64,000 nucleotides of DNA from Shimia marina (GCF_001458175.1 NZ_CYPW01000006.1:447337-511336); one strand, 5' to 3'. Shown: positions 1 through 8,816, counted from the stretch's first letter. The notes: a model not told the origin generated them from the sequence alone. Translations and numbers: made by a program.

Positions 1-397
1 GCAGCATCTCTTCCACACGCGCTGCGATCTGATCCTTTGGCATCTTGTCCCGTTTCAGGCCAAAGGCGATGTTGTCCCAGATCGAAAGATGGGGAAACAG
101 CGCATAAGACTGAAACATCATGTTGACCGCGCGTTTGTTGGGCGGCACCGGTGCAATGTCCTGTCCAGCCAACAAAATGTTACCTTCTGTCGGGGTTTCA
201 AACCCGGCCAGCATGCGCATCATCGTGGTCTTGCCACAGCCCGAAGGGCCGAGCAGCGCAAAAAACTCCCGTTCAAAAATATCCACCGTCAAATCATCAA
301 TGGCGGTAAAATCACCAAAGCGTTTGCTTACGTTTTTGAATTGAATGAGGGGTTTTGCATCTGGGTCATTCCAGGGGGCAAAGACATCAAGCGCCAT
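1..397 (-). CDS. Polyamine ABC transporter ATP-binding protein (PotG/PotA-like), 3' end cut by window edge
   Basis: Only the N-terminal 132 residues are inside the window. They contain a Walker A motif GPSGCGKTT at about residues 50-58 and a Q-loop FQSYALFPH at about 95-103, as in ATPases that energise spermidine/putrescine importers. The ATG at 397 fits the family start. The gene lies 74 bases downstream of a PotF-like binding protein on the same strand, so it should be the ATPase partner of that protein at the cytoplasmic face of a putrescine-type importer. The family assignment is firm; putrescine as substrate is inferred from the neighbour. Signature, Walker B and C-terminal regulatory domain lie outside the window. 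Confidence 0.93.
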   Translation of the reverse strand, partial: MALDVFAPWNDPDAKPLIQFKNVSKRFGDFTAIDDLTVDIFEREFFALLGPSGCGKTTMMRMLAGFETPTEGNILLAGQDIAPVPPNKRAVNMMFQSYALFPHLSIWDNIAFGLKRDKMPKDQIAARVEEML

Positions 398-471
398 GGC
401 GGTCTCCGAAAATTGTCGGGGGAGGCAAAAGGCCTGCGCAAAGCACTGCGCAGGCCCGAAATCAGATCACA

Positions 472-1557
472 TCAGGTGCCCGATTTGATCTTGGTCCACA
501 TGCGGGTCACAACACGCTGCACTTTTGGCGGGTATGGCGACACCGTGTAGAAGTTCTCCATGGTGGCTTCGCTTGGATAGATCGCCGGATCGCCGATCAC
601 ATCCTCTTCCAGCAGAGGCTGAGACGCCTTGTTGCCATTGGCGTAATACACATAGTTGGACGCATCGGCCATATTCTGCGCATCCATGATGAAGTTCAGA
701 AAAGTATGCGCCGCCTCGGGGTTTGGTGCATCCGCGGGAATGGCCATCTGGTCAAACCACATCAACGCGCCCTCAGAAGGGGCGTTGTAAGCGATTTCCA
801 CACCGTTATCTGCTTCGGCGGCGCGATCACGTGCCTGCAAGACATCGCCAGACCAGCCCATTGCCACACAGATGTCGCCATTGGCCAATGCGTTGATATA
901 TTCGGAGCTGTGGAATTTCTGCACATAAGGCGCAATCGCCGCCAGAACTGGCTCTGCCTTTGCCAACACGTCCTTGTCTAGGCTGGTGGGATCCTCACCC
1001 AGATAGGCCAGCGCCGCCGGAATCATCTCATCAGAGGCATCCAGAATCTGCACCCCACAAGAGGCGAGTTTTTCCATGTTTGCCGGATCGAAAATCAACG
1101 CCAGAGAGTCAATCGGGGCATCCTCGCCCAGAACCTCTTTGACTTTGGCAACATTCACGCCAAGACCGGTGGTGCCCCACATGTAGTTGATCGAATAGGC
1201 ATTGCCGGGATCATAGGTCGCGGTACGCGCCTCAACCATATCCCACATGTTGCCTTTGTTGCTGAGCTTGGATGTGTCCAGCTTCTGAAACACGCCCGCC
1301 GCGATCTGACGCTGCAGAAAGGCGCCCGTTGGCACCACAACATCATAGCCGGAGTTACCGGCCAGCATCTTGGTTTCCAAAACGTCGTTGCTGTCAAACA
1401 CGTCATAGATCAGCTTGATGCCGGTCTCTTCTTCGAATTTGGTCAGCAGCGCTTCGTCGATATAATCAGACCAGTTGTATACGCGCACTTCTTCGGCGGT
1501 GGCTGCCGCCGCGCCCAAAGCCAGAGCTGATACGAATGTCAGAAAGGATGTCTTCAT
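472..1557 (-). CDS. potF: Periplasmic polyamine-binding protein, PotF-like
   Basis: 361 residues, the usual size of spermidine/putrescine-binding proteins. Residues 1-21 form a signal peptide ending in AAATA before the mature EEVRVYNWSDYID start, a hallmark of PotD/PotF proteins. It should capture putrescine or a related polyamine in the periplasm and hand it to a membrane importer. It is first in a minus-strand operon with the ATPase at 1-397. A TTTGATCA-NN-TTTTTG element 56-71 bases upstream of the start also precedes the aminotransferase gene at 2509, so both are probably controlled by the divergent GntR regulator. Exact ligand (putrescine, spermidine or agmatine) cannot be read from the sequence. 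Confidence 0.92.
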   Translation of the reverse strand: MKTSFLTFVSALALGAAAATAEEVRVYNWSDYIDEALLTKFEEETGIKLIYDVFDSNDVLETKMLAGNSGYDVVVPTGAFLQRQIAAGVFQKLDTSKLSNKGNMWDMVEARTATYDPGNAYSINYMWGTTGLGVNVAKVKEVLGEDAPIDSLALIFDPANMEKLASCGVQILDASDEMIPAALAYLGEDPTSLDKDVLAKAEPVLAAIAPYVQKFHSSEYINALANGDICVAMGWSGDVLQARDRAAEADNGVEIAYNAPSEGALMWFDQMAIPADAPNPEAAHTFLNFIMDAQNMADASNYVYYANGNKASQPLLEEDVIGDPAIYPSEATMENFYTVSPYPPKVQRVVTRMWTKIKSGT

Positions 1558-1612
1558 GGTGATCTCCCGTTGGGTGCCGGGCGTTGGACCCGGTCGTATT
1601 CTGCGAGATTAA

Positions 1613-1628
1613 TTTGATCAAGTTTTTG
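1613..1628. promoter_or_regulatory. Candidate GntR operator upstream of potF
   Basis: TTTGATCAAGTTTTTG contains the palindrome TTGATCAA. It matches 14 of 16 bases, on the same strand, of the element at 2429-2444 in front of the aminotransferase. It lies in the divergent potF/GntR promoter region. Binding by the neighbouring GntR protein is inferred. Confidence 0.55.
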
Positions 1629-1705
1629 CGCTATGGCAATATGCTTGTGCATTTCGCTCGCCAATATACGTTCTAACACATCAAATCAGGCATAGGGCTG
1701 CACAA

Positions 1706-2422
1706 ATGGAAGGCACAGGGCTTTTGGGACAAGACACTGAACAAAACAGCGAAAATACGCCGCGCGTCCCTGTGCATCAGCAGGTCTATGCACAGCTGAG
1801 AGAGGCTGTGTTGTTTGGTGATCTGGCACCGGGCCAAGCGGTGACCATTCAGGGTCTGATCGAACGCACCGGTGCCGGCATGACCCCAATTCGAGAAGCG
1901 ATTCGCCGCCTCACCAGCGAGGGCGCGCTGGAGTTTCGCGGCAACCGCCGCGTGGTGGTGCCACTTTTGACCGAAGACGTGATCGACGACCTTATTTTCC
2001 TGAGAGAATCCGTCGAATCACGCCTCGCCATGCAAGCTGCAGAAAAGATAACGCCTTCAGAAATCATGACGTTAGAAGGCATTGATGCCAAGCTGGACGA
2101 GGCCATTTTACGCGGTGATGTCGCCGCCTATCTGAAACAGAATTACGCTTTCCATGCAGGGCTTTATGCCATCGCAAAAGCCCCGATTCTGATGGATGTG
2201 GCCAACAGTCTCTGGCTGCGATTCGGCCCCTCTATGCGGATGGTCTGCGGGCGCATGGGCACACAAAGCCTGCCGGACAACCACAAATCCGCGCTGGATG
2301 CGTTGCATAAAAAAGACGCACAGGCAGCGGGGGACGCCCTGCGAGAGGATGTGGTGCAGGGCATAGAACAAATCCGCGCCGCGCTGCTTGATGGCTCTGG
2401 TCTCAGCGATGTGATTGACTAA
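1706..2422 (+). CDS. GntR-family transcriptional regulator (FCD/FadR subgroup)
   Basis: 238 residues. The N-terminal third carries a winged helix-turn-helix typical of GntR proteins (VHQQVYAQLREAVLFGDLAPGQ, split here for reading as VHQQVYAQLREAV then LFGDLAPGQ; followed by TPIREAIRRL). The C-terminal all-helical part resembles the FCD ligand-binding domain. It is divergent from potF and immediately upstream of an omega-aminotransferase, which suggests a repressor responding to a polyamine-derived acid or aldehyde. The shared TTTGATCA motifs on both sides support local control of both transcription units. Ligand and sign of control are unknown. Confidence 0.9.
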   Translation: MEGTGLLGQDTEQNSENTPRVPVHQQVYAQLREAVLFGDLAPGQAVTIQGLIERTGAGMTPIREAIRRLTSEGALEFRGNRRVVVPLLTEDVIDDLIFLRESVESRLAMQAAEKITPSEIMTLEGIDAKLDEAILRGDVAAYLKQNYAFHAGLYAIAKAPILMDVANSLWLRFGPSMRMVCGRMGTQSLPDNHKSALDALHKKDAQAAGDALREDVVQGIEQIRAALLDGSGLSDVID

Positions 2423-2428
2423 TCAGAA

Positions 2429-2450
2429 TTTGATCATATTTTTGATCAAA
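2429..2450. promoter_or_regulatory. Candidate GntR operator upstream of the aminotransferase
   Basis: Two GATC-centred palindromes, TTTGATCA (2429-2436) and TTGATCAAA (2442-2450), form an inverted repeat with a 5-base spacer. The left 16 bases match the element upstream of potF at 14 positions. The site starts 7 bases after the GntR stop codon and ends 58 bases before the aminotransferase start. Function is inferred from position and repetition. Confidence 0.6.
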
Positions 2451-2508
2451 GAGGTTTCGGGCCGCGCGTGAGGTGCGGACTCGGTCGATTTTCGCAAAGA
2501 GGTTTGCC

Positions 2509-3897
2509 ATGAACGCGATCACCAATCATCTGCCAACCGCAGAGCTTCAGGCGCTGGATGTGGCGCACCACATGCACCCGTTCTCCACTCAGAACGACTT
2601 CAACGACACTGGCGCGCGGGTGATCACCCAGGCCAAAGGAGTCACTCTGACGGACAGCGAAGGTGCGCAAATTCTGGATGCCATGGCGGGCCTTTGGTGC
2701 GTCAACATTGGCTATGGCCGCGAAGAGCTGGCCGATGTCGCCGCACGTCAGATGCGCGAACTGCCCTACTACAACACATTCTTTAAAACCACACATGTGC
2801 CTGTGATTGCGCTATCTGCCAAACTGGCAGAGCTGGCGCCAGGGGATCTCAATCACGTCTTTTATGCCGGATCCGGCTCTGAGGCGAATGACACCAACAT
2901 GCGCCTGGTGCGCCACTATTGGTCCGCCAAAGGCAAACCCAGCAAAACCATCTTCATCAGCCGCAAAAACGCTTATCACGGCTCTACAATGGCGGGCGCA
3001 AGCCTGGGTGGCATGGTCCCCATGCACCAACAGGGCAGCCTGCCAATCCCCGATGTCCACCACATCAACCAGCCAAACTGGTGGGCCGAAGGCGGCGATA
3101 TGTCCCCCGAAGAATTCGGCTTGCAGCGTGCGCAAGAGCTGGAAGAGGCGATTCTGGAACTGGGCGAAGACCGTGTGGCGGCCTTTATTGCCGAGCCTAT
3201 TCAAGGTGCGGGTGGCGTAATTGTTCCACCGGAAACCTACTGGCCAGAGATCCAGCGCATCTGCGACAAATATGAGATCCTGCTGATCGCCGATGAGGTG
3301 ATCTGTGGTTTTGGCCGCACCGGCAATTGGTTTGGCAGTCAGACCGTGGGCATCAAACCGCATATCATGTCCATCGCCAAAGGCCTCTCCTCCGGCTACG
3401 CGCCGATCGGGGGCAGCATCGTCTGCGATGAAGTTGCCGAAGTGGTGGCCGCAACGGAATTCAACCACGGCTACACCTATTCCGGTCATCCGGTGGCCTG
3501 CGCTGTGGCATTGGAGAACCTCCGGATCATCGAAGAGGAAAACATCATCGGCCATGTGCGCGATGACGTGGCGCCTTACCTGAAAGAAAAGTGGGAAGCG
3601 CTTGCCGATCATCCGCTGGTTGGAGAAGCGAAGATCGTTGGCATGATGGGCTCCATCGCCCTGACCCCAAATAAAGAGACGCGTGCGCCTTTCGCTGCGG
3701 ACACTGGCACAGTGGGCTACAAATGCCGTGAACACTGCTTTGGCAACAATCTGGTGATGCGCCATGTCGGCGACCGGATGATCATCTCCCCCCCTCTGGT
3801 CATGACGCGTGATGAGGTGGACACGCTCATTGAACGGGCGACTCGCGCTCTGGATCTGACCTTCGAACAGATCAAAGCCGAAGATCTTTACAAGTAA
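2509..3897 (+). CDS. Omega-aminotransferase, putrescine/polyamine--pyruvate type (class III, PLP)
   Basis: 462 residues, a class III aminotransferase. The Schiff-base lysine is K291 in MSIAKGLSSGYAPIGG, and the cofactor aspartate lies in LLIADEVICGFGRTG. The overall sequence (N-terminal LPTAELQALDVAHHMHPF, later NHGYTYSGHPVACA) is like SpuC-type polyamine:pyruvate transaminases, which turn putrescine into 4-aminobutanal in the cytoplasm. The ATG at 2509 is chosen because AAAGAGG lies just upstream; a GTG 36 bases earlier is in frame but has no ribosome site. Position between a GntR regulator and two polyamine import systems supports a role in polyamine catabolism. Substrate is inferred. Confidence 0.9.
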   Translation: MNAITNHLPTAELQALDVAHHMHPFSTQNDFNDTGARVITQAKGVTLTDSEGAQILDAMAGLWCVNIGYGREELADVAARQMRELPYYNTFFKTTHVPVIALSAKLAELAPGDLNHVFYAGSGSEANDTNMRLVRHYWSAKGKPSKTIFISRKNAYHGSTMAGASLGGMVPMHQQGSLPIPDVHHINQPNWWAEGGDMSPEEFGLQRAQELEEAILELGEDRVAAFIAEPIQGAGGVIVPPETYWPEIQRICDKYEILLIADEVICGFGRTGNWFGSQTVGIKPHIMSIAKGLSSGYAPIGGSIVCDEVAEVVAATEFNHGYTYSGHPVACAVALENLRIIEEENIIGHVRDDVAPYLKEKWEALADHPLVGEAKIVGMMGSIALTPNKETRAPFAADTGTVGYKCREHCFGNNLVMRHVGDRMIISPPLVMTRDEVDTLIERATRALDLTFEQIKAEDLYK

Positions 3898-4203
3898 TCA
3901 GCCCTCAAAATCGCTGATACATAAGACCCCAGATTTTTTTCTGGGGTTTTTTATTTGGTCACGGACGCCACTTTTTTACTTTTCAGTCGAAAAAGTTAGT
4001 CGTTTTGAACACTTGTGACTTTACCATCCCGTCGTTTTTGGCGAAAAATGAATCAGATATGTCGCAAACGGACTTCGTGATCGCAAATCGACTGTCACAC
4101 TTTCCTAACGGAATGCGGTGTTGCGCATTTTAGCTCAGGTGTGGTTACACTTGAAACAGACGAGCAGAGCAAATCTGCCGACCAAAAACACAGGGAGCCG
4201 ATT
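3898..4203. other. Intergenic region between aminotransferase and second polyamine operon
   Basis: About 300 bases without a convincing gene. The left part holds the aminotransferase terminator at 3927-3952. The rest is relatively AT-rich and should contain the promoter of the operon beginning at 4204, but no clear sigma-70 hexamers or repeats of the GntR motif were seen. An in-frame GTG at 4141 may be an alternative start of the downstream gene. Confidence 0.5.
3927..3952 (+). terminator. Rho-independent terminator of the aminotransferase gene
   Basis: Perfect 7-bp stem CCCCAGA/TCTGGGG (3927-3933 with 3940-3946), loop of six T, then a T-tract. It lies 30 bases after the stop codon. Confidence 0.9.
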
Positions 4204-5307
4204 TTGGCTGATAGTGCATCTAACGACGCGTTTGTCGAATTCGACCGCGTTCAAAAGAGCTATGATGGTGAGACACTCGTCGTCAAAGATCTGAACCTAA
4301 GCCTGCCTCGCGGCGAGTTTCTGACCATGTTGGGGCCATCTGGCTCAGGGAAGACAACTTGTCTGATGATGTTGGCAGGCTTTGAAACCGCAACCCACGG
4401 CGATATCCGTCTGGGCGGCACCTCCATCAACAACATTCCACCGCACAAACGCGGCATTGGGATGGTTTTCCAGAACTACGCCCTGTTCCCGCATATGACC
4501 ATTGCGGAGAACCTGAGCTTCCCGTTGGAAGTGCGCAAGATGGGCAAGAGTGAGCGCGAAGAGAAAATCAAACGCGCGCTCGACATGGTGGAAATGGGCG
4601 CCTTTGGCGGCCGCCGTCCGGCACAGCTTTCCGGCGGTCAGCAGCAACGTGTGGCCTTGGCCCGCGCGCTGGTGTTTGAACCTGAACTGGTGCTGATGGA
4701 TGAACCGCTGGGCGCGTTGGATAAACAACTGCGCGAAAAAATGCAGTTTGAGATTACAAATCTCGCCCACAATCTGGGAATCACCACGGTCTATGTGACC
4801 CACGACCAGACCGAAGCACTGACCATGTCAGACCGCGTTGCAGTGTTTGATGACGGCCGCATTCAACAGCTGGATCCACCTGACACGCTTTATGAAGCGC
4901 CCAAAAACAGCTTCGTCGCGCAGTTCATCGGTGAGAACAACACGCTGGAAGGCATCGTCAAAGAGATCAACAATGGCGTTGCGCTGGTGCAGCTGGACGA
5001 TGGTGACATCATCGACTGTATGCCTGTCCATGAAAGCGTCAAACCCGGTGCCCGCACCCGCGTGTCCATTCGCCCAGAACGGGTGGAATACAACAAAGAC
5101 CGCATTCAGGAAGGCGCACATACGCTGAAGGCCGAGGTGAAAGAGTTCATCTATATGGGCGATATCTTCCGCACGCGTCTCTCGGTGGCAGGCAATGATG
5201 AGTTCATCATCAAGACACGCAACGCGCCCGATGTGGATCGCCTGAAACCAGGTCAACAGATCGAGATCGGCTGGTTGCCCGAAGACTGCCGCGCACTCGA
5301 CGCCTGA
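4204..5307 (+). CDS. potA: Spermidine/putrescine ABC transporter ATP-binding protein
   Basis: 367 residues from the TTG at 4204, chosen because AGGGAG lies six bases upstream; an in-frame GTG at 4141 would add 21 residues of low-complexity charged sequence. Walker A GPSGSGKTT, Q-loop FQNYALFPH, signature LSGGQQQRV, Walker B LMDEPLGALD and H-loop THDQ are all intact. The C-terminal 110 residues resemble the TOBE_2 regulatory domain of PotA/CysA-like ATPases. It heads an operon with a binding protein and two permeases and should energise that importer at the inner face of the membrane. A GC-rich stem-loop follows the stop codon before the binding-protein gene. Confidence 0.92.
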   Translation: MADSASNDAFVEFDRVQKSYDGETLVVKDLNLSLPRGEFLTMLGPSGSGKTTCLMMLAGFETATHGDIRLGGTSINNIPPHKRGIGMVFQNYALFPHMTIAENLSFPLEVRKMGKSEREEKIKRALDMVEMGAFGGRRPAQLSGGQQQRVALARALVFEPELVLMDEPLGALDKQLREKMQFEITNLAHNLGITTVYVTHDQTEALTMSDRVAVFDDGRIQQLDPPDTLYEAPKNSFVAQFIGENNTLEGIVKEINNGVALVQLDDGDIIDCMPVHESVKPGARTRVSIRPERVEYNKDRIQEGAHTLKAEVKEFIYMGDIFRTRLSVAGNDEFIIKTRNAPDVDRLKPGQQIEIGWLPEDCRALDA

Positions 5308-5321
5308 TCACAGAAATAAAA

Positions 5322-5346
5322 CCCCCGGCGCCAAATTGACCGGGGG
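5322..5346 (+). terminator. Intra-operon stem-loop (attenuator or RNA-stabilising hairpin)
   Basis: CCCCCGG (5322-5328) pairs perfectly with CCGGGGG (5340-5346), loop of 11. No T-tract follows, so it is more likely a processing or stability hairpin that sets ATPase and binding-protein levels apart than a full terminator. Confidence 0.6.
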
Positions 5347-5391
5347 ACCAACGAGCCAAACCAAAGAAAACCAACTAGGAGAGAGTGAACT

Positions 5392-6498
5392 ATGAAACTC
5401 ACCAAACTTGCAGCATTCGCGGCCACAACCGCACTGTGCGCGCCCGCAGCAATTGCGGAAGAAATGGCCAACGAAATGACCCTCGTGTCCTGGGGTGGTG
5501 CGTACCAGTCCAGCCAGATCAAAGCCTATGTAGAGCCCTATCTGGAAATGCACCCAGAAGTGAAAGTCACCTGGGATGAAAGCTCTGCCGAAGCCGTGGC
5601 CAAACTGCGCGCCATGAACGAAGCAGGCAACGTCACTTGGGATCTGGTCGACGTTGTGGCCTCTGACTCCATGCGCCTGTGTGACGAAGGTCTGGCGGTT
5701 GAAATCGACCCAGCAGCAGACCTCGCAGCGGCACCTGATGGCACCTCTGCCGAAGATGACTTCGGTGATCTGCTGGTGTCTGAGTGCTTCGTGCCTCAGA
5801 TCGTTTACTCCACCACCTTCGGCTACCGCACCGATCTGGTGGGCGACACTGCGCCAACATCCGTCTGTGACGTGTTCGACCTCGCCGCCTACCCCGGCAA
5901 GCGCGCGCTTCAGAAACGCCCAATCGACAACATGGAATGGGCTCTGTTCTGTGACGGCGTTGCCAAAGAAGACATCTATGACACGCTGGGCACCGACGAA
6001 GGTGTGAGCAAGGCGCTGGCCAAACTCGACACCATCAAAGATCAGGTGGTCTGGTGGACTGCCGGTGCGGAAACACCACAGCTGCTGGCGGACGGCGAAG
6101 TTGTGATGGGATCCACCTTCAACGGTCGTCTCTTCTCTGCCATCGCAGAGCAGAACCAGCCAATCGGCATGCTCTGGGACATGCAGTCCTTTGATCTGGA
6201 CGGCTGGATTGTTCCAGAAGGTCTGCCAGCAGATCGCAAAGCCCGTGTGATGGACTTCCTGAAGTTCGCCACCGACACACAGCGTCTGGCAGATCAGGCG
6301 AAATTCATCTCCTACGGTCCAGCGCGCGCCTCTTCCGCACCGCTGGTTGGTAAACACGCAGAGCTGGGCATCGACATGGCGCCTCACATGCCAACCGATC
6401 CGGCCAACGCGACCAACGTGCACATCTATGACTACGAGTGGTGGGCCGACAACCGCGATGATCTGAACGCAAAATTCGAAGCGTGGCTGGCGAAATAA
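5392..6498 (+). CDS. Periplasmic binding protein of polyamine-type ABC transporter
   Basis: 368 residues with a signal peptide at 1-22 (MKLTKLAAFAATTALCAPAA, cleavage after AIA). The mature start EEMANEMTLVSWGGAYQ is typical of PotD/PotF-like extracellular solute-binding proteins. AGGAGAG lies upstream of the ATG. It is the second gene of the operon 4204-8774 and is bracketed by two stem-loops, an arrangement often linked to higher expression of binding proteins than of membrane components. It delivers substrate to the permeases at 6643 and 7923. It is clearly different from the PotF-like protein at 472, so the two systems probably differ in ligand. Confidence 0.92.
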   Translation: MKLTKLAAFAATTALCAPAAIAEEMANEMTLVSWGGAYQSSQIKAYVEPYLEMHPEVKVTWDESSAEAVAKLRAMNEAGNVTWDLVDVVASDSMRLCDEGLAVEIDPAADLAAAPDGTSAEDDFGDLLVSECFVPQIVYSTTFGYRTDLVGDTAPTSVCDVFDLAAYPGKRALQKRPIDNMEWALFCDGVAKEDIYDTLGTDEGVSKALAKLDTIKDQVVWWTAGAETPQLLADGEVVMGSTFNGRLFSAIAEQNQPIGMLWDMQSFDLDGWIVPEGLPADRKARVMDFLKFATDTQRLADQAKFISYGPARASSAPLVGKHAELGIDMAPHMPTDPANATNVHIYDYEWWADNRDDLNAKFEAWLAK

Positions 6499-6521
6499 AT
6501 CTCGCTCCGCTTTAAAACACT

Positions 6522-6555
6522 GGGAAAGGGCCACACACATGGCCCTTTCTTCCCC
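6522..6555 (+). terminator. Stem-loop between binding protein and permease genes
   Basis: AAAGGGCCA (6525-6533) pairs perfectly with TGGCCCTTT (6540-6548), loop CACACA, followed by CTTCCCC; flanking GGG/CCC may extend the stem. It lies 26 bases after the binding-protein stop and probably reduces read-through into the permeases. Confidence 0.7.
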
Positions 6556-6642
6556 AACAAGAACACCCTGAAAACAGGGATCGTTCGTCCGCCAACGATG
6601 CGGACTTAAAACGAACAAACGGCAACAGCCGACAGGGATATC

Positions 6643-7917
6643 ATGAGCGACATGACCGAAACAGCCGGCCCGGTTCTGGCCGCGGATGGAACGCCACTCA
6701 AGCGCAGCCTTGCGCGGGCGCTCCGGCAACAGAAACTGCGGGCGCTCTTTTTGATCGCACCGCTGCTGCTTTTCATTCTGATCAGTTTCATCTTGCCCGT
6801 GGTGGATATGCTCTACCGTTCGGTGCAAAATGGCATCGTCTCCAAAACACTGCCAAACACGGTTGTGGCTTTGGCAGATTGGGATGCCACCACCGGAGAA
6901 TTGCCCGAAGAGGCGGTTTATGCCGCCCTCGCGGTCGATCTGAAAGCGGCGGCGGAACAGAAAATCCACACCAAGGTCGGCACGCGCCTGAACTATGAAA
7001 ATCCGGGCATGTCATCGTTGTTCCGCAAGACGGGACGCAAAGCCAAGAAATTTGATCTCGAAACCGGTGGCCCTTGGAAAGAGACGCTGATTGACATCAA
7101 CAAAGGCTGGGGTGAGCACGACAACTGGCGCACGCTTCAGACCTACTCGCCCCCCATCACTTCTGGTTATTTCCTCAACGCCGTCGATATGCGGGTTGGC
7201 ACGGATGGCCCGGAAATGCGCCCGGAAGACGAACAGATCTACATGAAGCTTCTGGGTCGTACGCTGTGGATGTCCATGGCGATCACCAGCTGCTGTATTC
7301 TTCTGGCCTATCCGGTGGCGTGGTTGCTGGCAAACCTGCCTGCGCGCAAAGCCAATCTGCTGATGATCCTCGTGCTTTTGCCCTTCTGGACATCCCTGCT
7401 GGTGCGCACCTCAGCCTGGAAAATCCTGCTGCAACAACAGGGGGTGATCAACGACATCCTTGTCTACATAGGCCTTGTGGCTGACGACAGTCGCCTTGTG
7501 ATCATCAACAACCAATTTGGCACCATCACAGCCATGACGCACATCCTGCTGCCGTTCATGATCCTGCCAATGTATTCCGTGATGCAAACCATCAACCCGT
7601 CTTATCTGCGGGCGGCAAAATCACTGGGCGCCACAGACTGGACAGCTTTCTGGCGGGTCTATTTCCCCCAGACGGTTCCGGGCATTGGTGCAGGCTCGAT
7701 CCTCGTGTTCATCCTCGCCATTGGGTATTACATCACACCGGCTTTGGTCGGCGGCACCAAAGGCACCTTTATCTCCAACCAGATCGCCTTCCACATCTCG
7801 ACATCGCTCAACTGGGGTTTGGCCTCGGCACTTGGCGCCATTCTGCTTGCAGTGGTTCTGGTGCTCTACTGGGCCTACGACAAGATTGTCGGCATCGATA
7901 ACGTGAAGCTGGGGTAA
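6643..7917 (+). CDS. potB: Polyamine ABC transporter permease (PotB-like) with large periplasmic insertion
   Basis: 424 residues, well above the roughly 285 usual for PotB. A first membrane helix lies at about 34-56. It is followed by about 145 hydrophilic residues (57-200) before the canonical PotB-like core of five helices begins with LGRTLWMSMAITSC near residue 207. The EAA-type coupling loop is at LRAAKSLGATDWTAFWRVYFPQ, written here as LRAAKSLGATDW then TAFWRVYFPQ. It forms the membrane channel with the next permease, five bases downstream. The insertion must lie on the periplasmic side if the first helix is the usual PotB TM1, and could contact the binding protein. Family is certain; role of the insertion is unknown. 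Confidence 0.9.
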   Translation: MSDMTETAGPVLAADGTPLKRSLARALRQQKLRALFLIAPLLLFILISFILPVVDMLYRSVQNGIVSKTLPNTVVALADWDATTGELPEEAVYAALAVDLKAAAEQKIHTKVGTRLNYENPGMSSLFRKTGRKAKKFDLETGGPWKETLIDINKGWGEHDNWRTLQTYSPPITSGYFLNAVDMRVGTDGPEMRPEDEQIYMKLLGRTLWMSMAITSCCILLAYPVAWLLANLPARKANLLMILVLLPFWTSLLVRTSAWKILLQQQGVINDILVYIGLVADDSRLVIINNQFGTITAMTHILLPFMILPMYSVMQTINPSYLRAAKSLGATDWTAFWRVYFPQTVPGIGAGSILVFILAIGYYITPALVGGTKGTFISNQIAFHISTSLNWGLASALGAILLAVVLVLYWAYDKIVGIDNVKLG

Positions 7918-7922
7918 CAGAC

Positions 7923-8774
7923 ATGGCTCTTCCAACATATGCATCGACCGGCCAACGCGTCTGGCACTACTCCTTCCGGGTTCTCTGCGGGTTCATCTTC
8001 TTCTTTCTGATCGCACCGATCATGGTGGTGATTCCCCTGAGCTTTAACTCACAGGACTTTTTCACCTTCACGAAAGAAATGCTGAGCTTCGACCCGGCGG
8101 GATATTCGCTCAAACATTATCGGGATTTCTTCGGCAATCCCGACTGGCAGGACGCTCTGTGGAACTCGGTAAAGATCGCCCCTGCTGCGACTTTGCTGTC
8201 GGTGTCGCTGGGCACATTGGCCGCCATCGGCCTCAGCCAGCCCCATGTCCCCTTCCGTCGCGCCATCATGGCAACGCTGATTTCTCCGATGATCGTGCCT
8301 CTGATCATTTCGGCGGCGGGCATGTATTTCTTCTACTCCCGCATGGGCCTTGCTGGCACCTATTGGGGCGTGGTGCTGGCGCATGCCGCGCTTGGCATTC
8401 CTTTTGTGATCATCACCGTTACGGCAACGCTTGTGGGCTTTGATCGCTCGCTGACCCGTGCGGCCGCCAGCATGGGCGCAGATCCGGTCACCACTTTCTT
8501 CCGGGTGCAGATGCCGCTCATCCTGCCGGGGGTGATTTCCGGCGCGCTCTTTGCTTTCATCACCTCTTTTGACGAAGTTGTGGTGGTGATTTTTGTGGGC
8601 TCCGCCAAGCAACAAACCCTGCCTTGGCAGATGTTCACAGGCCTGCGAGAGCAGATCAGCCCGACGATTCTGGCGGTTGCCACAATCCTCGTGGCAATCT
8701 CGATCCTGCTGCTGGCAACGGTGGAAATGCTCCGCCGACGCTCGGAAAAGTTGAGAGGCATGTCCCCAACCTAA
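7923..8774 (+). CDS. potC: Polyamine ABC transporter permease (PotC-like)
   Basis: 283 residues with six predicted membrane helices and the coupling motif LTRAAASMGADPVTTFFRVQ before MPLILPGVISG, which docks on the ATPase. Length and motif placement are normal for PotC. It starts five bases after the preceding permease and ends the operon, about 40 bases before a terminator. Together with genes at 4204, 5392 and 6643 it makes a complete importer of the spermidine/putrescine family. Confidence 0.92.
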   Translation: MALPTYASTGQRVWHYSFRVLCGFIFFFLIAPIMVVIPLSFNSQDFFTFTKEMLSFDPAGYSLKHYRDFFGNPDWQDALWNSVKIAPAATLLSVSLGTLAAIGLSQPHVPFRRAIMATLISPMIVPLIISAAGMYFFYSRMGLAGTYWGVVLAHAALGIPFVIITVTATLVGFDRSLTRAAASMGADPVTTFFRVQMPLILPGVISGALFAFITSFDEVVVVIFVGSAKQQTLPWQMFTGLREQISPTILAVATILVAISILLLATVEMLRRRSEKLRGMSPT

Positions 8775-8816
8775 CCTGCGTTAGGCATTTTACAGCACAT
8801 TCTGGTGAATATGGGC

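Noticed and set aside
5308-6969. Long open frame of about 553 codons on the minus strand
   Set aside because: It lies antisense to the binding-protein and permease genes, has no ribosome site or recognisable motif, and its Cys/His/Arg-rich content is typical of a shadow frame in GC-rich coding DNA.
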